From assembly GCA_018725275.1 (NCBI GenBank), contig QLUC01000078.1:1-7568 (forward strand): a stretch of 7,568 nt of DNA, given 5' to 3'. Shown piece after piece: positions 6,559-7,568 of the stretch (the first letter of the stretch is position 1; every line of letters starts with the position of its first letter). The position numbers and the translations under genes were made by a program. A model generated the notes under the pieces. The model was not told the DNA's origin and did not search any database. It saw only the letters and a list, made by a program, of their open reading frames with translations. Source of the DNA: Bacillota bacterium (GTDB lineage Bacteria; Bacillota; UBA994).

Positions 6559-7568
6559 AAGTTGAGCATGTCAAATTGCCAGTGGCCATTGTCCCCGCTG
6601 CCAAAAAAACCGGGGAAAAAGGCGCCGAGGAGGGGTCATTTTCCGGCGTATTAAGCCAAGTGTTAGGCAATATCGAAAAAATAGATTTAGGCATTGTCCA
6701 GGCGTCGTGCCCGGAGGAAGTCCCTGCTGAAGAGTCAAGGGTGCAGGTTCAGCCAGGACAAACGCTATCACAGCTAGTCTTCTCGTTGGCGGCGCTCCTT
6801 CCCCTAAGCAATGAGGGAGAGAATACGGTCGTGGCGGAGACTGATGTGTCAAAGACTATTTTAGGCCGTGGCGTAGAAAGTATTGGCTCACCGTCGACCG
6901 GCAATAGCCAGCTACCTGGTTTACCTGTGCCAAGTTCTGCGCAAGGAGGGATTGCCGAATCAACGCCGACACTTGACCATGGCATGGAAAGTGGCATAAA
7001 AAATGCCGTGTCACAATTGACCGGCAATAGCCCGACGCCCGCCATACCCGTGCTTATTGCTACGGAAAGTAAGCTTGACGTATCAACGCCGACACCCGGC
7101 CGTGGCGTAGAAAGTGGCGTAGAAAATATTAGGCCACGGGCGAATGATCCCCAAAAATTGTCTGTGAGTCCGCGCGCAGAAGGTGGCGCGATTGTGCCAA
7201 ACCCGGCTATTACTGAGCCGAACTATCCAGCGATAACCTCGACCCCGATTATACCAACCAACAGCGTACGGACGCCAGCGGAAGCTGCCAACGTTGGGGA
7301 ATCCGGCGGTTTGGAAACTCTCGTTAGGGCAGGTCGTGGTGACGAGGTTGCCCCGGTTAATACAGAGACCACCTCGCCCACGATTAACACTCTAGTGGAG
7401 TCCGTCAAGCCTTCAGGCATTGCCAAGATGACCGTCGCCATACGAGCCCCGGTAACTGCCCATGAACAGAGCAGGCCGGCTCTACCTTCCCCAAGGCTGG
7501 CGCAAGAAACATCGGACAGGCAGGTATTGGCGGGCGTCACGGTGGTTAGGCCGGATAGCTTTACTCCG
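6555..7568 (+). CDS. fliK: Flagellar hook-length control protein FliK, N-terminal part (cut by window edge)
   Basis: ATG 6555 overlaps the fliJ stop (ATGA), with a weak AAGGG ten bases upstream. The frame stays open for 338 codons to the right edge with no stop. The visible part has no recognisable domain. It is rich in T, S, P, G, V and A and is probably disordered, as is the ruler half of FliK. A short segment near the start (SFSGVLSQVLGNIEKID, about residues 28-44) could be helical. The conserved C-terminal domain, which contacts FlhB to switch export specificity, would lie beyond the window, so the name rests on position after fliJ and on composition. A degenerate repeat of 37-41 codons lies at residues of about 98-195. 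No ylxF/motE-type gene lies between fliJ and this gene. Confidence 0.75.
   Translation, partial: MKVEHVKLPVAIVPAAKKTGEKGAEEGSFSGVLSQVLGNIEKIDLGIVQASCPEEVPAEESRVQVQPGQTLSQLVFSLAALLPLSNEGENTVVAETDVSKTILGRGVESIGSPSTGNSQLPGLPVPSSAQGGIAESTPTLDHGMESGIKNAVSQLTGNSPTPAIPVLIATESKLDVSTPTPGRGVESGVENIRPRANDPQKLSVSPRAEGGAIVPNPAITEPNYPAITSTPIIPTNSVRTPAEAANVGESGGLETLVRAGRGDEVAPVNTETTSPTINTLVESVKPSGIAKMTVAIRAPVTAHEQSRPALPSPRLAQETSDRQVLAGVTVVRPDSFTP
6847..7136 (+). repeat. Degenerate in-frame repeat in the fliK linker
   Basis: Three related units begin near 6849, 6960 and 7083, spaced 111 and 123 bases (37 and 41 codons). Units 1 and 3 share the identical GGCCGTGGCGTAGAAAGT (6864-6881 and 7098-7115). Units 2 and 3 share TCAACGCCGACAC (6960-6972 and 7083-7095). 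Units 1 and 2 share GACCGGCAATAGCC. The encoded core is (R/H)G(V/M)ES followed in units 1 and 2 by TGNS and a proline-rich stretch. Unit 3 also holds a 12-base near-tandem, GVES-GVEN. All spacings keep the reading frame. Confidence 0.7.

Noticed and set aside
6973..7000. TTGACC and CATAAA spaced 16 bases apart, resembling a sigma-A promoter inside fliK
   Set aside because: The -10 match is only four of six, it lies in a repeat unit within a coding region, and no gene start follows it at a sensible distance. Chance is the better explanation.
6993..7007. Small inverted repeat GGCAT-AAAAA-ATGCC in fliK, similar in shape to the flaG terminator
   Set aside because: The stem is only five base pairs, with no T-tract after it on either strand, and it lies within coding sequence.
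6571..7540. Several minus-strand open frames across fliK
   Set aside because: The plus-strand frame from 6555 is open to the window edge, is in the expected place and is coupled to fliJ. The minus-strand frames are short, overlap one another and look like chance products.
1..7568. CRISPR arrays, insertion sequences, tRNA or rRNA genes, or a defence or other accessory system
   Set aside because: Almost the whole window is accounted for by flagellar genes on one strand. No direct-repeat array, transposase-like product, clover-leaf RNA or phage-type gene was seen.

Overview
The window is a compact, single-strand (+) stretch of the flagellar basal-body and export operon, carrying flgB, flgC, fliE, fliF, fliG, fliH, fliI, fliJ and the first part of fliK in that order. 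It is preceded by the 3' part of a flaG-type gene with its own intrinsic terminator. The order matches the fla/che operon known from Bacillota (Bacillus and Clostridia). Strong purine-rich Shine-Dalgarno sites, TTG start use, a moderately high G+C impression and the FliE and FliF sequences fit a Clostridia-like, flagellated member of that phylum. No species can be named from the sequence alone.

Layout. Positions 2-331 hold FlaG, open at the left edge. Positions 332-442 form the only real intergenic region. It has a 7-bp GC-rich hairpin with a T-tract (347-375), then a 9-bp perfect inverted repeat (387-395 with 420-428) whose right arm runs into the flgB ribosome-binding site. From 443 to the right edge everything is coding. 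The rod proteins FlgB and FlgC come first, then the MS-ring/rod adaptor FliE, the MS ring FliF, the rotor/switch protein FliG, and the export ATPase group FliH-FliI-FliJ. Last is the N-terminal, low-complexity part of the hook-length ruler FliK, which runs off the right edge. Gaps are 2-12 bp, or genes overlap (fliG/fliH by 17 bp; fliH/fliI and fliJ/fliK by 4-bp ATGA overlaps), so one polycistronic mRNA with translational coupling is very likely.

How they work together. FliF forms the membrane ring. FliG binds the C-terminal tail of FliF and transmits torque. FliE joins the ring to the proximal rod built from FlgB and FlgC. FliH, FliI and FliJ deliver and energise export of rod and hook subunits through the type III apparatus. 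FliK measures the hook. All hallmark motifs that I could check are intact (FliI Walker A, FliG EHPQ, FliF tail, FliE tail), so the operon looks functional.

I do not see an undescribed biological system here. The points most worth a second look are the inverted repeat that could mask the flgB ribosome-binding site, the degenerate repeats in the FliK linker, a cysteine-rich FliJ, and the absence of a ylxF/motE-type gene between fliJ and fliK.
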